A stretch of 64,000 bases of DNA, from the NCBI GenBank assembly GCA_964390725.1, contig CAYMIW010000013.1:1-64000 (forward strand), written 5' to 3'. The translations under genes were made by a program, and so were the position numbers. A model generated the notes under the pieces. It saw nothing but the letters and a program-made list of their open reading frames with translations, did no database searches and was not told where the DNA came from. Positions 1 through 7,934 of this stretch are shown one piece after another (the stretch's first letter is position 1; the number at the start of each line of letters is the position of its first letter). This DNA is from JAABTH01 sp964390725. Lineage in GTDB: Bacteria > Bacillota > Dethiobacteria > DTU022.

Positions 1-157
1 GTTGTTTTTTCGTCAATTACATTCTAACCGAAGGTGAGGAGAAATGGCTCCTCGATTTTACTCAATTATATGGGCTTAACTTAAAATGTAGATACGTCCA
101 TATTGCTTGCGTCTAATAGCAATTTCAGGCTTTAGCTGATAGTGTAAATGATTAATA

Positions 158-454
158 TCATTCTGATGAATTGTTTCTCTTCGGATTCTTAGGGAACCAT
201 CCTTTTTCAACCCTTTTCCCTTGTTGAAATAGCTCTTGAATACTCCAGAGTAGTGAAAATCCCAATATAGATAGCAGGGCCGCCATGACCAGCTCTTTAC
301 AAAATAACGAAAGACCAATACATAGTAAACCGGTAATAAGAAACAGGGGCCACGCCTTTAAACCGATATAATATTCTACATTTATAACAATAGGATGTAA
401 AACTCCAATGATTATAAATGCACCAACACCAATGAGTATTCCTTCAAAATTCAT
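158..454 (-). CDS. DUF4491 family small membrane protein
   Basis: A 98-residue protein with three or four hydrophobic segments covering roughly residues 5-75 and a polar, basic C-terminal tail. The start MNFEGILIG and the following HPIVI and EYYIG motifs are what I recall of the DUF4491 family of small bacterial membrane proteins, whose function is unknown. The ATG at 454 is preceded by a strong AAAGGAGG ribosome site at a good distance, so the start is secure. It stands alone; the neighbouring DNA to the right is an IS remnant. The family call rests on recall of the pattern, and no function is proposed. Confidence 0.7.
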   Translation of the reverse strand: MNFEGILIGVGAFIIIGVLHPIVINVEYYIGLKAWPLFLITGLLCIGLSLFCKELVMAALLSILGFSLLWSIQELFQQGKRVEKGWFPKNPKRNNSSE

Positions 455-836
455 GCCTTACCTCCTTTCATTATAAATGCCATTGGAACGTTTTGTTTGA
501 GTACTTTACTGTTACTTTTTCCTTAATACAGATATCCACCACCTTACGCCCATACCTTTAGTTGACAAAGAAGCTACAGGAAAGTACGCTGTAATATCTG
601 GTTTTGTGCATCTCTTTAAAACCCATGGAAGGAAACCATTTACCATTTATATATTCATTTTATTTCCTTTCTGCGTATTCCGGTCCAAACCGAACAAAAA
701 ATGACTGGTAGCGGAATCAGCGTTCGGTTTGCACCGGAATAAATATATGACGCCGGGCAACACTAAACCAGGCCAAAGGTTTCCCCTTCTTTGCCTTGAA
801 ACAGTCAAGATCACTAAGACGAAAGGATGGGAACAG
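455..836. other. non-coding stretch with a 20-bp imperfect inverted repeat
   Basis: No convincing gene is seen here. The stretch holds an inverted repeat with arms at 676-695 and 722-741 (20 bp, one mismatch, core AAACCGAAC / GTTCGGTTT) around a 26-nt loop. It lies just left of an IS21-like transposase remnant. IS21-family ends often carry internal repeats, so this may be an element end, but that is an inference. Confidence 0.5.
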
Positions 837-1061
837 ATGGCCAATAAAAGAAGGTTGCCCCTGCGCAAAATCAAAAAAGTATTAAGGCTTAAATATGATG
901 CCGAATTGAGCTATCATCAAATCGCCCACGGTGTAAATATCTCAACCATTACCGTTCATGATTTCATCAACCGCTTCAACAGTGCCGGTTTAACCTGGCA
1001 GATTGCTCGCGGGTACTCCGATCCTCGGAACCTAATGTGCCATAACCCTGTTGGAGGTTGA
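837..1061 (+). pseudogene. IS21-family transposase (IstA-like) N-terminal remnant
   Basis: From the ATG at 837 the frame reads about 65 residues typical of the N-terminus of IS21-family IstA: a basic start (MANKRRLPLRKIKKVLRL), then a helix-turn-helix with the phrase SYHQIAHGVNISTITVHDF. Similarity fades after about LTWQIA and the frame ends at 1061. Intact IstA proteins are about 400-500 residues with a DDE domain, so more than 80% of the gene is missing, and no IstB helper is present. A 10-bp direct repeat CGCCGGGCAA lies on each side (751-760 and 1125-1134), possibly a deletion or insertion scar. Confidence 0.7.
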
Positions 1062-1111
1062 GCAGCAACGCCAGCTTCGGTAGATACCCTCAAAAGTTGA
1101 AATCATTCGAT

Positions 1112-1446
1112 CTAACAGGGTATACGCCGGGCAAAACGAATTGCTAATTCAACAAAAATTTTCGCTAATTCTGACTGAGGGGCTCCTTCTACAACACATA
1201 TGTTTTTCCCTTCACATTCTTAGACTACGGGATCTCTGGGAATCTGGATAATAATTTCAGTATTAAGTTCCTCGGTCAGATTCTCCACTAACTCACGTTC
1301 GTCAGGTACATTTCGAAGATTAAGTATAATGCCTTTTAATTGTGCATAGCCCTTGCTTTTAAAATTTTCCATGGCTATTCCAATATTTCGCGCGGTAAAT
1401 AGGGACATTTTCCGCTTATACCATAAATTGCTATTTTCCCCATCAT
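1112..1446 (-). pseudogene. nifH-like reductase pseudogene (internal deletion plus nonsense codon)
   Basis: Read from the ATG at 1446, the frame gives MMGKIAIYGI, the start of a NifH-like protein. It then jumps straight to SGKMSLFTARNIG, which in the intact paralogue at 3689-4444 lies about 130 residues later. The rest of the P-loop, switch I and both [4Fe-4S] cysteines are therefore lost. The remainder follows the paralogue to IPRDPVV, where a TAA stands at the position of a conserved Gln codon. After that stop the frame continues as ECEGKN and VVEGAPQSELA, the normal C-terminus. It overlaps the upstream component-1 remnant by ATGA, as in the intact operon. It cannot encode a working reductase. 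Confidence 0.85.
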
Positions 1447-2285
1447 CCGATTACCTCTACATAGTGATTTATTGAATTTCCCAGTTGCTGTGTAAGATAA
1501 GCTGTTCCTCTAAATCCGACAAAAGGCGTTCCGTCATAAACATTAATATAATCAAATGAAGGAAAAGCGACATGATATTTGATTGGTATGTCTTCAGCTA
1601 TTTTTAATTGATGATAATTGCCGAAAATTACATCAAACCTTTTGTTTTTAAACAAGGTTTCCAGCTCATCATTTTCCGGTTCGATCAAAATCCTGCTGAC
1701 GCCAAGTTTCTTAATGACATTTACGGCGTTGTATGTTTCCGGTTTTACTAGAAAAACCACTAGATCTGTTTTCAACCCCCATTGTTCTTTTATAAACGAA
1801 ACAAGCCCTAAAGTATAATCGTATGGACAGGCTATGACAATTTTTAACGCGGCATTGGCCATAGTGCGTATTTTATTTACGTCGGTATTAACTGATAAAA
1901 ATGTATGCACTTTTAGATCCAAGATGTCTAATAACCTTTTCAGCTCAGCAATGTCTGACGGGCAATAAAAGGTATCAGTTGTCGGGCCGATAATATTAAC
2001 CGTTTTAGGATATTTTGCTGTGGATGGTTCTACTACTTTGTTCAATAGGGTATCGAAAACCTTTTTTATTCCCCATTGATAATTTCCGCAAAAACCTCCA
2101 CTGGGAAAAGCAATCAGTTTGGCCCGCACATTAAGGTATAGGAGTTGTTTATTTTGGTGCAAAGGTGGAAACAGCTCTAAAAGCACACGGAAACCGGGAT
2201 AAAGTGAAACCGTATCTTGCTCCAACTGGCGGGCTATTTTGATTTCTGAGAGCCTTCTTCGTTTAAATTTTTGTTCTGAAACCAT
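1443..2285 (-). pseudogene. nitrogenase component-1-like remnant, deletion-fused but still open
   Basis: An open frame of 280 residues. From about residue 55 it follows the second component-1 subunit at 4441-5727: the AKLIAF-SGGF region, then NIIGPTTDTF, ELKRLLDILDLKVHT, and the C-terminal motif FPSFDYINVYDGTPFVGFRG. About 100 residues of the paralogue are missing after residue 160. The first 50 residues do not match that subunit. They align weakly with the N-terminus of the other subunit (5709-7037), including a PG-FRV motif, but its Cys is gone. The simplest reading is a deletion that joined subunit A's N-terminus to subunit B's middle, with a second deletion further on. Cluster ligands are absent, so activity is not expected. 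Confidence 0.7.
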
Positions 2286-2526
2286 GAAAACACCCTGTAT
2301 AATAAGAAGAGCTCATTATCCTTTCTTAACAAAATAGGAGTCTTACATGAAAAGCTGCTTTCACCACTTTTTGCATGATTGCTACTATGCCTTTTATGGA
2401 CACATTGTGGTTTATTATCTAAATTTGATTCCTTTCGCTGGCTTTGGATTAGTAAAGGTTGATACAAGGCTTCCAAAATTCTCGATAAAAGCCTTGTACC
2501 AAAACGTTCTACATACTGTCTCTTTA

Positions 2527-3450
2527 TCAGTTAAACAAACCGTGAAAATTCATCATCTCAGTATATAGTCCTTCTACTCCATAGAACTTTTTAAAAATTT
2601 CATTCCCATACTTTTCTACATTTAAATCTTTAAACAAGTCCGAGTAAAGAATTTTTGCAATGTACATTGCTTCAGTTAGCTGGATTGCTGTATCCCAGTC
2701 GCTAACCGGCCCTCTCAAATTATAGACGTTATTATTGATTACAGCCTGAACGTTTTTTAATGAAGGATCTTTTTCAAGCGTCTCAAGTGTATGGTAATTA
2801 ACGTCTGCATTTGATTTACGTGCTTGTAAAAATATATACTCTGGATCCCATGCGGCTATTTGTTCATTTGATGTTTCATATAATGCCTGTCTATCTGTTG
2901 TGGATGCCACATTAATTACCCCCGAATATTCGAAGGCATCATATATTCCATTGGAGCGAGGAGGGGAACCGATAGCAGGGACAATCCAGAAGTAGATACT
3001 TTTCTTATCGTTTTCAGAAATATTATTCGTTACATTTGTAATGACACTTAAGGTCTCTTTTAAATAGTTCGTCAGTTCCGTTGCTCTGTCTTCTTTTCCG
3101 ATTACCTTTCCTCCAATCTGGTAGAGATCGTAGTCAAAATGGCCGTCCATTCGTCCTATGCATACTGTGGGGATCCCCGTTTGCTCGTATAGAGAATCGG
3201 CTAATTTATTTCCACCCCATCCTACGAATATGACATCATGATTCAAGGAAAGGATTGTCTGTATATCAGGCTCGCTCCATGTACCATTGGGGGATAGATC
3301 TTTTAAATTTGGTGCCGGTTTTTCTAATTCTACTTCTCGCCCCTCAATATCGACCAGCTGGATTAACGTTTCCTGCGAATTGGTTTGCTCTCCAGATGTT
3401 TGTTCTGTAGAACAGCCTGCAACGCTTAAAACACCAGGGGAGAAGTGTCT
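2527..3450 (-). pseudogene. ABC transporter substrate-binding lipoprotein remnant (corrinoid/siderophore type)
   Basis: The longest ATG frame is 2527-3246 (239 residues), but coding similarity continues upstream to a stop codon at 3451-3453. That upstream part carries a lipobox (LSVAGC) and the family N-terminus IEGREVELEK. Most of the signal peptide is missing. Compared with the intact binding protein at 9025-10224, about 50 residues between REVELEK and the PNL region are deleted. The C-terminal lobe is well kept, for example EQIAAWDPEYIFLQARK. Its place upstream of the component-1 and nifH remnants mirrors the intact operon, except that permease and ATPase genes are missing. A short ATG-started product could be made but would lack an export signal. 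Confidence 0.75.
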
Positions 3451-3688
3451 CTAAAAACGGTATTGTATATTTTGAACTGCTTTAAATCTGCCAACAGAGA
3501 CCGATAATCATTAAATTCTTGGTCGGTATTAGCTGGCAGAGGGGTTTCGTTTCTGTTGTTAAGGAAATTTTTGCAACAACGAAAATGGCTCAATGATCTC
3601 GTTTATTGCTTATAGCAATGACATAATACAGAAGTAGACTTGTATACATTATATCGAAATCAGTGATGAAGCAAGAAGCCAGCTTGCT
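3451..3688. other. intergenic remnant between nifH-like gene and decayed copy
   Basis: No complete gene. On the minus strand one frame is open for about 45 codons (around 3455-3590, reading NNRNETPLPANTDQEF and DYRSLLADLKQF) and runs towards the truncated binding protein. I do not recognise it. There is no clear terminator after the nifH-like gene. Confidence 0.35.
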
Positions 3689-4444
3689 TTACTCTCTTGA
3701 TTTTTCAAAGATTATTTCTGCCAATGTGCGGTAAATTCCGGCCAGAGGAGAATCAGGTGCGCCCTCAATCACGGTCTGGTTTTTATCTTCACAATATTGT
3801 ACGGTCGGATCTCGGGGGATCTGTATTATTATCTCAGTTTCCAACTCGTCAGCCGTTTGCTTAACTATGGCCAATTCGTTAGGCACGCCTCTGGAATTTA
3901 ATATGATCCCCATTAACCGCGCATAGCCCCTGTCCTTAAACTGCTCTATGGATTTGGCAATGTTTTTTGCCGCGAAAAGAGACATTTTTTCACCCGACGT
4001 CACAATATATACCTCTTCGGCATATCCCTTTCTCAGAGGCATTGCGAAACCGCCGCACACCACATCGCCTAAAACATCATACATCACAATATCAGGTTTC
4101 TCCCACCTGAATACCTGGAGCTTTTCCAGTGTTTCAAATGCTGAAATGATTCCTCTTCCTGCACAACCCACTCCAGGAGTCGGCCCTCCACATTCAGCAC
4201 AGAGTATATTTGAATATCCGCGGAAGACTATATCTTCAGAGCTGATGTTATTCTTTTTTTCTTTCAGCACATTCAAGATGGTCGGCAGTTCCCTTCCGTT
4301 GACGAGATTGCATGTGGAATCCGCCTTCGGATCGCATCCGATTTGCATCACCTTTATCCCTCTTTCGGAGAGGGCTGCGGCAAGATTTGACGTTGTTGTA
4401 GACTTTCCTATGCCGCCTTTCCCATAAATTGCAAATTTTCTCAT
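3689..4444 (-). CDS. NifH-like ATP-dependent reductase (nitrogenase-like component 2)
   Basis: A 251-residue homodimeric iron-protein type ATPase. It has the P-loop GKGGIGKS (residues 8-15), the switch phrase CDPKADST, the two [4Fe-4S] ligands Cys94 (GVGCAGRGI) and Cys130 (DVVCGGFAMP), and the family C-terminal motif VIEGAPDSPLA. In this family the reductase passes electrons, with ATP hydrolysis, to a component-1 partner; here that would be the two upstream gene products. I chose the ATG at 4444 over the TTG at 4453 because it has a GGAGG site 10 nt upstream, gives the usual N-terminus MRKFAIYGKGG, and overlaps the upstream stop by ATGA, implying translational coupling. No nifB, E or N genes are nearby, so this is not a nitrogen-fixing NifH. 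The closest functional analogues are BchL and CfbC. Confidence 0.9.
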   Translation of the reverse strand: MRKFAIYGKGGIGKSTTTSNLAAALSERGIKVMQIGCDPKADSTCNLVNGRELPTILNVLKEKKNNISSEDIVFRGYSNILCAECGGPTPGVGCAGRGIISAFETLEKLQVFRWEKPDIVMYDVLGDVVCGGFAMPLRKGYAEEVYIVTSGEKMSLFAAKNIAKSIEQFKDRGYARLMGIILNSRGVPNELAIVKQTADELETEIIIQIPRDPTVQYCEDKNQTVIEGAPDSPLAGIYRTLAEIIFEKSRE

Positions 4445-5727
4445 ATCCTCCAAACCTCCGTGTGCTGATTGACACTGTTGACAAGTGTTTGTACTAAATA
4501 ATCATTTCCCCGAAATCCTAGAACTGGAGTTCCGTCATGAAAATTGAAGTAATCAAAGGACGGGAAGCCCGAGTGTATTTTAATCGGGACTTGAGCCGCC
4601 GCTTTCAACTCATATGAATTGCCAAAAAACACATGTAGATTCATGCTGTCAATATTCTTTTTCAATGTATTAAAGTCAGGTGCTGTAAGCACTCTTTTTA
4701 CACCCAACCGCAAAAGCTCGACGATTATGCTATCCTGAAATGCTGAAGGTTGAATAACAACGAGATTCACATCCATCTCACATTCTTTTATGAAGAAATA
4801 CGCAAGGCCTTTTACGTATTCGTTCGAGCCGGAAATTCCTATACGCAACCGGTTGAACGGTTTTAAAAAGGAAGTGTATGCACCCATGGTCTGTCCATGA
4901 GTTTTCAACTCACTTGCAATTAACCCTCTGTTAATTGCAACACCTGCGGAATCGGCTACTTTTTCCATCCATTCAACAGTACCCCTGATGCCGAAAGGCA
5001 TTCCGTAAACCCATGGTATTCCAAAGCGTTTTTCAAGAAGCTTTGCCGACTCTATACCAGAGTCAAGCATGACAATGTTAAGGGAGGCTTCGCTCATCTG
5101 TTCAATTGCTTCGGTATCCGTGTTTTGTGTAAAAACCGTATTTACGCGGAGATCTAACAGCGAAAGGAGTCTTTTTAGCTCATGCAAATCCGACACATGG
5201 TTAAAGCTGTCGATCGAAACGCCCAATATATTCACGGTACGGCTACACTTTTTTTCAGGTGCTTTTACTAATTCTTTGGTAATCCTCAGGAAAACCTCTT
5301 CAATTCCGTCTTTATAGCTTCCCTTAAACCCGCCGCCGGAAAAGACGAGAAGTTTTGCGTTTACTTCTTTTTTTAACTTCTCTGCAATACCATCTAGATC
5401 AAGACCTATTACCGAGGTAACGCCTGTTGCAACAATGGGGAGCAGCTTTGGACGATATGTTGCGTCCAATTCCTTCACAGCGGAAATGAGCTTGTCTTCA
5501 CACCCCATTATAACGTCGTCTTCATCAAGTCCTGAAGAGAAAAGCTTTCCTTTGGGGGTTTGATGGTTTAATATATCAAAATTCACAACATTATAAGACA
5601 CAGTACCTGTGGTGCCATGCTCTACCAGTATCGCGTCTTTGATTCCGGCTAATGCCCACAATACTCCAAAATAGTCGGAGGGAACGGGGAAGCTGTTTTC
5701 CATGTAATTCAATTGGCAACCCCCCAA
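4441..5727 (-). CDS. nitrogenase component-1-like subunit B (ligand-poor)
   Basis: A 428-residue NifD/K-fold protein. Family features are the N-terminal GGCQLN start, LVEHGTTGTVSYN where nitrogenases have HGP-GC, VATGVTSVIGLD where they have T-C-IGDD, and the C-terminal FPSFDYFNFHDGTPVLGFRG. Cys4 is the only N-terminal cluster-type Cys; the second and third positions are Thr and Val. The start is uncertain: TTG at 5727 keeps Cys4 and has AAGGAG 14 nt upstream, while ATG at 5703 would drop it. With TTG the gene overlaps the upstream stop by 19 nt; its own end overlaps nifH by ATGA. It probably pairs with the 442-residue subunit as BchB pairs with BchN. The substrate is unknown. Confidence 0.82.
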   Translation of the reverse strand: MGGCQLNYMENSFPVPSDYFGVLWALAGIKDAILVEHGTTGTVSYNVVNFDILNHQTPKGKLFSSGLDEDDVIMGCEDKLISAVKELDATYRPKLLPIVATGVTSVIGLDLDGIAEKLKKEVNAKLLVFSGGGFKGSYKDGIEEVFLRITKELVKAPEKKCSRTVNILGVSIDSFNHVSDLHELKRLLSLLDLRVNTVFTQNTDTEAIEQMSEASLNIVMLDSGIESAKLLEKRFGIPWVYGMPFGIRGTVEWMEKVADSAGVAINRGLIASELKTHGQTMGAYTSFLKPFNRLRIGISGSNEYVKGLAYFFIKECEMDVNLVVIQPSAFQDSIIVELLRLGVKRVLTAPDFNTLKKNIDSMNLHVFFGNSYELKAAAQVPIKIHSGFPSFDYFNFHDGTPVLGFRGNDYLVQTLVNSVNQHTEVWRI

Positions 5728-7037
5728 TTTTTGATATACTGCTCCTTATATGCAATTGTTTTAAAACCTGCCGGAGCTTCACACAAACTGTCAAGCACTT
5801 CAATCAAAATTGAAAAGCCTATCAACCAGTGTACGAACATTGTGTTTTTTGGCTCGATTCCGTTGCTTGCCAGAAATTCCATATCACCCATACCCATAAA
5901 ATAATCGGGACGTAATTCTTTTAAAAACAACTCTGTTTGCACTGAATTCCCCGCATGAATTATCGGAAAATCGACATTGCAGGATTTCAAAATTTCTATA
6001 TCCTCAAGGTCACTTTCTATTACTTCCGAGTGAACCATTCCTTTTATTTCAAGTCCAAGCTGCAAAAGCAGCTCTGCATAATTGAAAGATCTGCCGAAGG
6101 GAGAACCACTGACAACACAGGTTTTGCCTTCAAAGGTTTTCTTCATGCCGTTAAGCTTTTGGACAGACTTACTTTTCATTTTCTGTATTTCGACGTCTAT
6201 ATTAATATTGAGAGCCTCGGAAATAATTTGGTACATTTTTTCGATTGCATCAGGGGTATATGGCTTCTCGAAATATACATAGTCGCAGCCGAAGCGGGAT
6301 TGCATTTCTTTAGCAAGGGGCAGGGATGTTCTTTCAAAAACTAAATTCATCTCTGCCGACGGGGCTTTTTGCAGGTCAGCGGGAGTACAAAAAGCGGGAA
6401 AAATGCTCTTTATCACAACGCCTTTTGATTCGAGTAATGAAACGAGCTCATTTTTGGCCGACGGATGTGTTCTCATTCCCCATATATTAACAGCTCCTTT
6501 TTCAATCTCTTGCTTTTTCATCAGCTTTATCAAAGACATATAAGTATTTTCAAAGCCGGGAAGAGCACTTTCGCATGTGAAATTTTCTGTATGAATGCCG
6601 ATTAGCGGTACTGACACAGCATTTTCGGTTTCTTCAATAAGTACGTCAAAATCTTCGCCGATAATCTCCTGGAGGCAGGTGGTCACAACGAACAAAACCT
6701 CAGGCTTGTATCGGGTGCAGACATCAATGACCGCATCTCTGATTTTCTGCGAAACACCAAATGTTATGTCTTCACTTGAAAAAAGCAGGAAAAGCAGATT
6801 GTTGGGCAGCGGCATATCAGTCAAGGAGAATAAGCTTGAACCCAGCTTTGCGTTATAGAGACAGATTTCCGGGCCAAGCAGTAAGGCCACGCTATTTGCG
6901 ATATTCGGCAACGTGTTTGCAACCACCCTGAAAGCGCAGGACGAGCCGGGGAATTGTGCTTTGGCAGTTTTTTCAAAAACCAACTCTTCGTTAACTTCCT
7001 GTAGTCGTGTGGCTCTCTTTATGAAATCATTATTCAT
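5709..7037 (-). CDS. nitrogenase component-1-like subunit A (three-Cys, BchN-like)
   Basis: A 442-residue component-1-type protein. Three candidate cluster ligands are seen: Cys34 (GSSCAF), Cys59 (PEICLYN) and Cys121 (TTCLQEIIGED). The spacings of 25 and 62 are nearly those of BchN of dark protochlorophyllide reductase (Cys26, 51, 112 from family knowledge), where they hold one [4Fe-4S] cluster. FeMo-cofactor ligands typical of NifD are not evident. The ATG at 7037 has AAAGGA 12 nt upstream, slightly distant. It follows the transporter ATPase gene after about 105 bp with no terminator seen, so it is probably in the same riboswitch-controlled operon. The inferred role is the catalytic half of a heterodimeric reductase acting on a tetrapyrrole-like substrate. 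Confidence 0.83.
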   Translation of the reverse strand: MNNDFIKRATRLQEVNEELVFEKTAKAQFPGSSCAFRVVANTLPNIANSVALLLGPEICLYNAKLGSSLFSLTDMPLPNNLLFLLFSSEDITFGVSQKIRDAVIDVCTRYKPEVLFVVTTCLQEIIGEDFDVLIEETENAVSVPLIGIHTENFTCESALPGFENTYMSLIKLMKKQEIEKGAVNIWGMRTHPSAKNELVSLLESKGVVIKSIFPAFCTPADLQKAPSAEMNLVFERTSLPLAKEMQSRFGCDYVYFEKPYTPDAIEKMYQIISEALNINIDVEIQKMKSKSVQKLNGMKKTFEGKTCVVSGSPFGRSFNYAELLLQLGLEIKGMVHSEVIESDLEDIEILKSCNVDFPIIHAGNSVQTELFLKELRPDYFMGMGDMEFLASNGIEPKNTMFVHWLIGFSILIEVLDSLCEAPAGFKTIAYKEQYIKNWGVAN

Positions 7038-7142
7038 TATTATGATAAGTCCTTTCTAAAGTATTGTAGAAAAAGTGTGTATGCAATTGTCCGCCAAAAG
7101 CAGGCAAATCGCACACGGAAACAATCGTTATTCAACACGCCC

Positions 7143-7934
7143 TCATGCACTTGTTTCAGCCCTATTTCGTCTGGATTTAAGAGGAACGATATATGACTTA
7201 CCACCAATTACGCCAATCTCAACATCTACTCCATATACATTTGAAATGTTTTCTTCTGTCAAGACTTCCTCAGGCTTTCCATAAGCATGTATCTGCCCGT
7301 TGTGCATCATCGCAACCTTGTCAGAATATCTGGAAGCAATATTCAAATCATGTACGACCATAATGGAGGTTATTTTATACTCAGTTGAAAGCTCTTTGAC
7401 AAGCTCCATAACCTCTGATTGGTGCTTTATATCTAAATTGCTAATAGGCTCATCAAGCAACAGGATTTTCGGCTCTTGAGCAAGCGCTCTTGCGATAATA
7501 ACTTTTTGTTGCTGCCCTCCACTAAGTTCATTAAATTGACGCATGGAAAGATTTTCTATGTTCATAAATCTTATCGCGCTTGCAACTTTAAGCAAATCTT
7601 CTTCACTGCTAGCCCATAAGATATGAGGACTTCTGCCAAGTAAAACCATTTCAAACACTTTTACCGGGAAAATACTTGATTGAGATTGGGGAACATACCC
7701 CACTTTTTTTGCTATCTCACTACTTTTCATTTTCGATAGCTCTTCGCCATCTATATAGATGACACCGTCTTGAGGTAACAGCAAACCAATAATACACTTT
7801 ACAAGAGTTGATTTTCCTGCGCCATTAGGACCAACAATGGACAAGCATTCGCCCATTGAAACGTCAAGCATAATATTATCGAGAATCTTTGCGTTTGGAT
7901 AACTAAATTCAAGCTGTTCAACCTTGACTGTCAT
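7143..7934 (-). CDS. ABC transporter ATP-binding protein, corrinoid/Fe-siderophore type (BtuD/FecE-like)
   Basis: A 263-residue ATPase with all nucleotide-binding motifs: Walker A GPNGAGKST (near residue 35), Q-loop in YVPQSQ, signature LSGGQQQKV, Walker B LLLDEPISNLD and switch His in VVHDLN. Length and motifs fit the family that serves FecCD/BtuC permeases. Its ATG shares one base with the permease stop (TGATG), so the two are translationally coupled. It would power uptake of a metal chelate or corrinoid bound by the lipoprotein encoded two genes upstream. The choice of a corrinoid over a siderophore comes only from the cobalamin riboswitch ahead of the operon. Confidence 0.92.
   Translation of the reverse strand: MTVKVEQLEFSYPNAKILDNIMLDVSMGECLSIVGPNGAGKSTLVKCIIGLLLPQDGVIYIDGEELSKMKSSEIAKKVGYVPQSQSSIFPVKVFEMVLLGRSPHILWASSEEDLLKVASAIRFMNIENLSMRQFNELSGGQQQKVIIARALAQEPKILLLDEPISNLDIKHQSEVMELVKELSTEYKITSIMVVHDLNIASRYSDKVAMMHNGQIHAYGKPEEVLTEENISNVYGVDVEIGVIGGKSYIVPLKSRRNRAETSA

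Noticed and set aside
4445..4453. TTG start for the NifH-like gene at 4453
   Set aside because: ATG 4444 gives the family N-terminus, has a better-placed GGAGG and makes the usual ATGA overlap.
3689..7037. Classical nitrogenase (nifHDK) for nitrogen fixation
   Set aside because: Second subunit lacks P-cluster Cys, no FeMo-cofactor ligands are evident, no nifB/E/N, and control is by a B12 riboswitch.
3689..7037. Methylthio-alkane reductase (Mar) system
   Set aside because: Mar clusters are linked to sulfur or SAM control and lack B12-type importers; the Cys pattern here is closer to BchN. A tree would be needed to exclude it fully.
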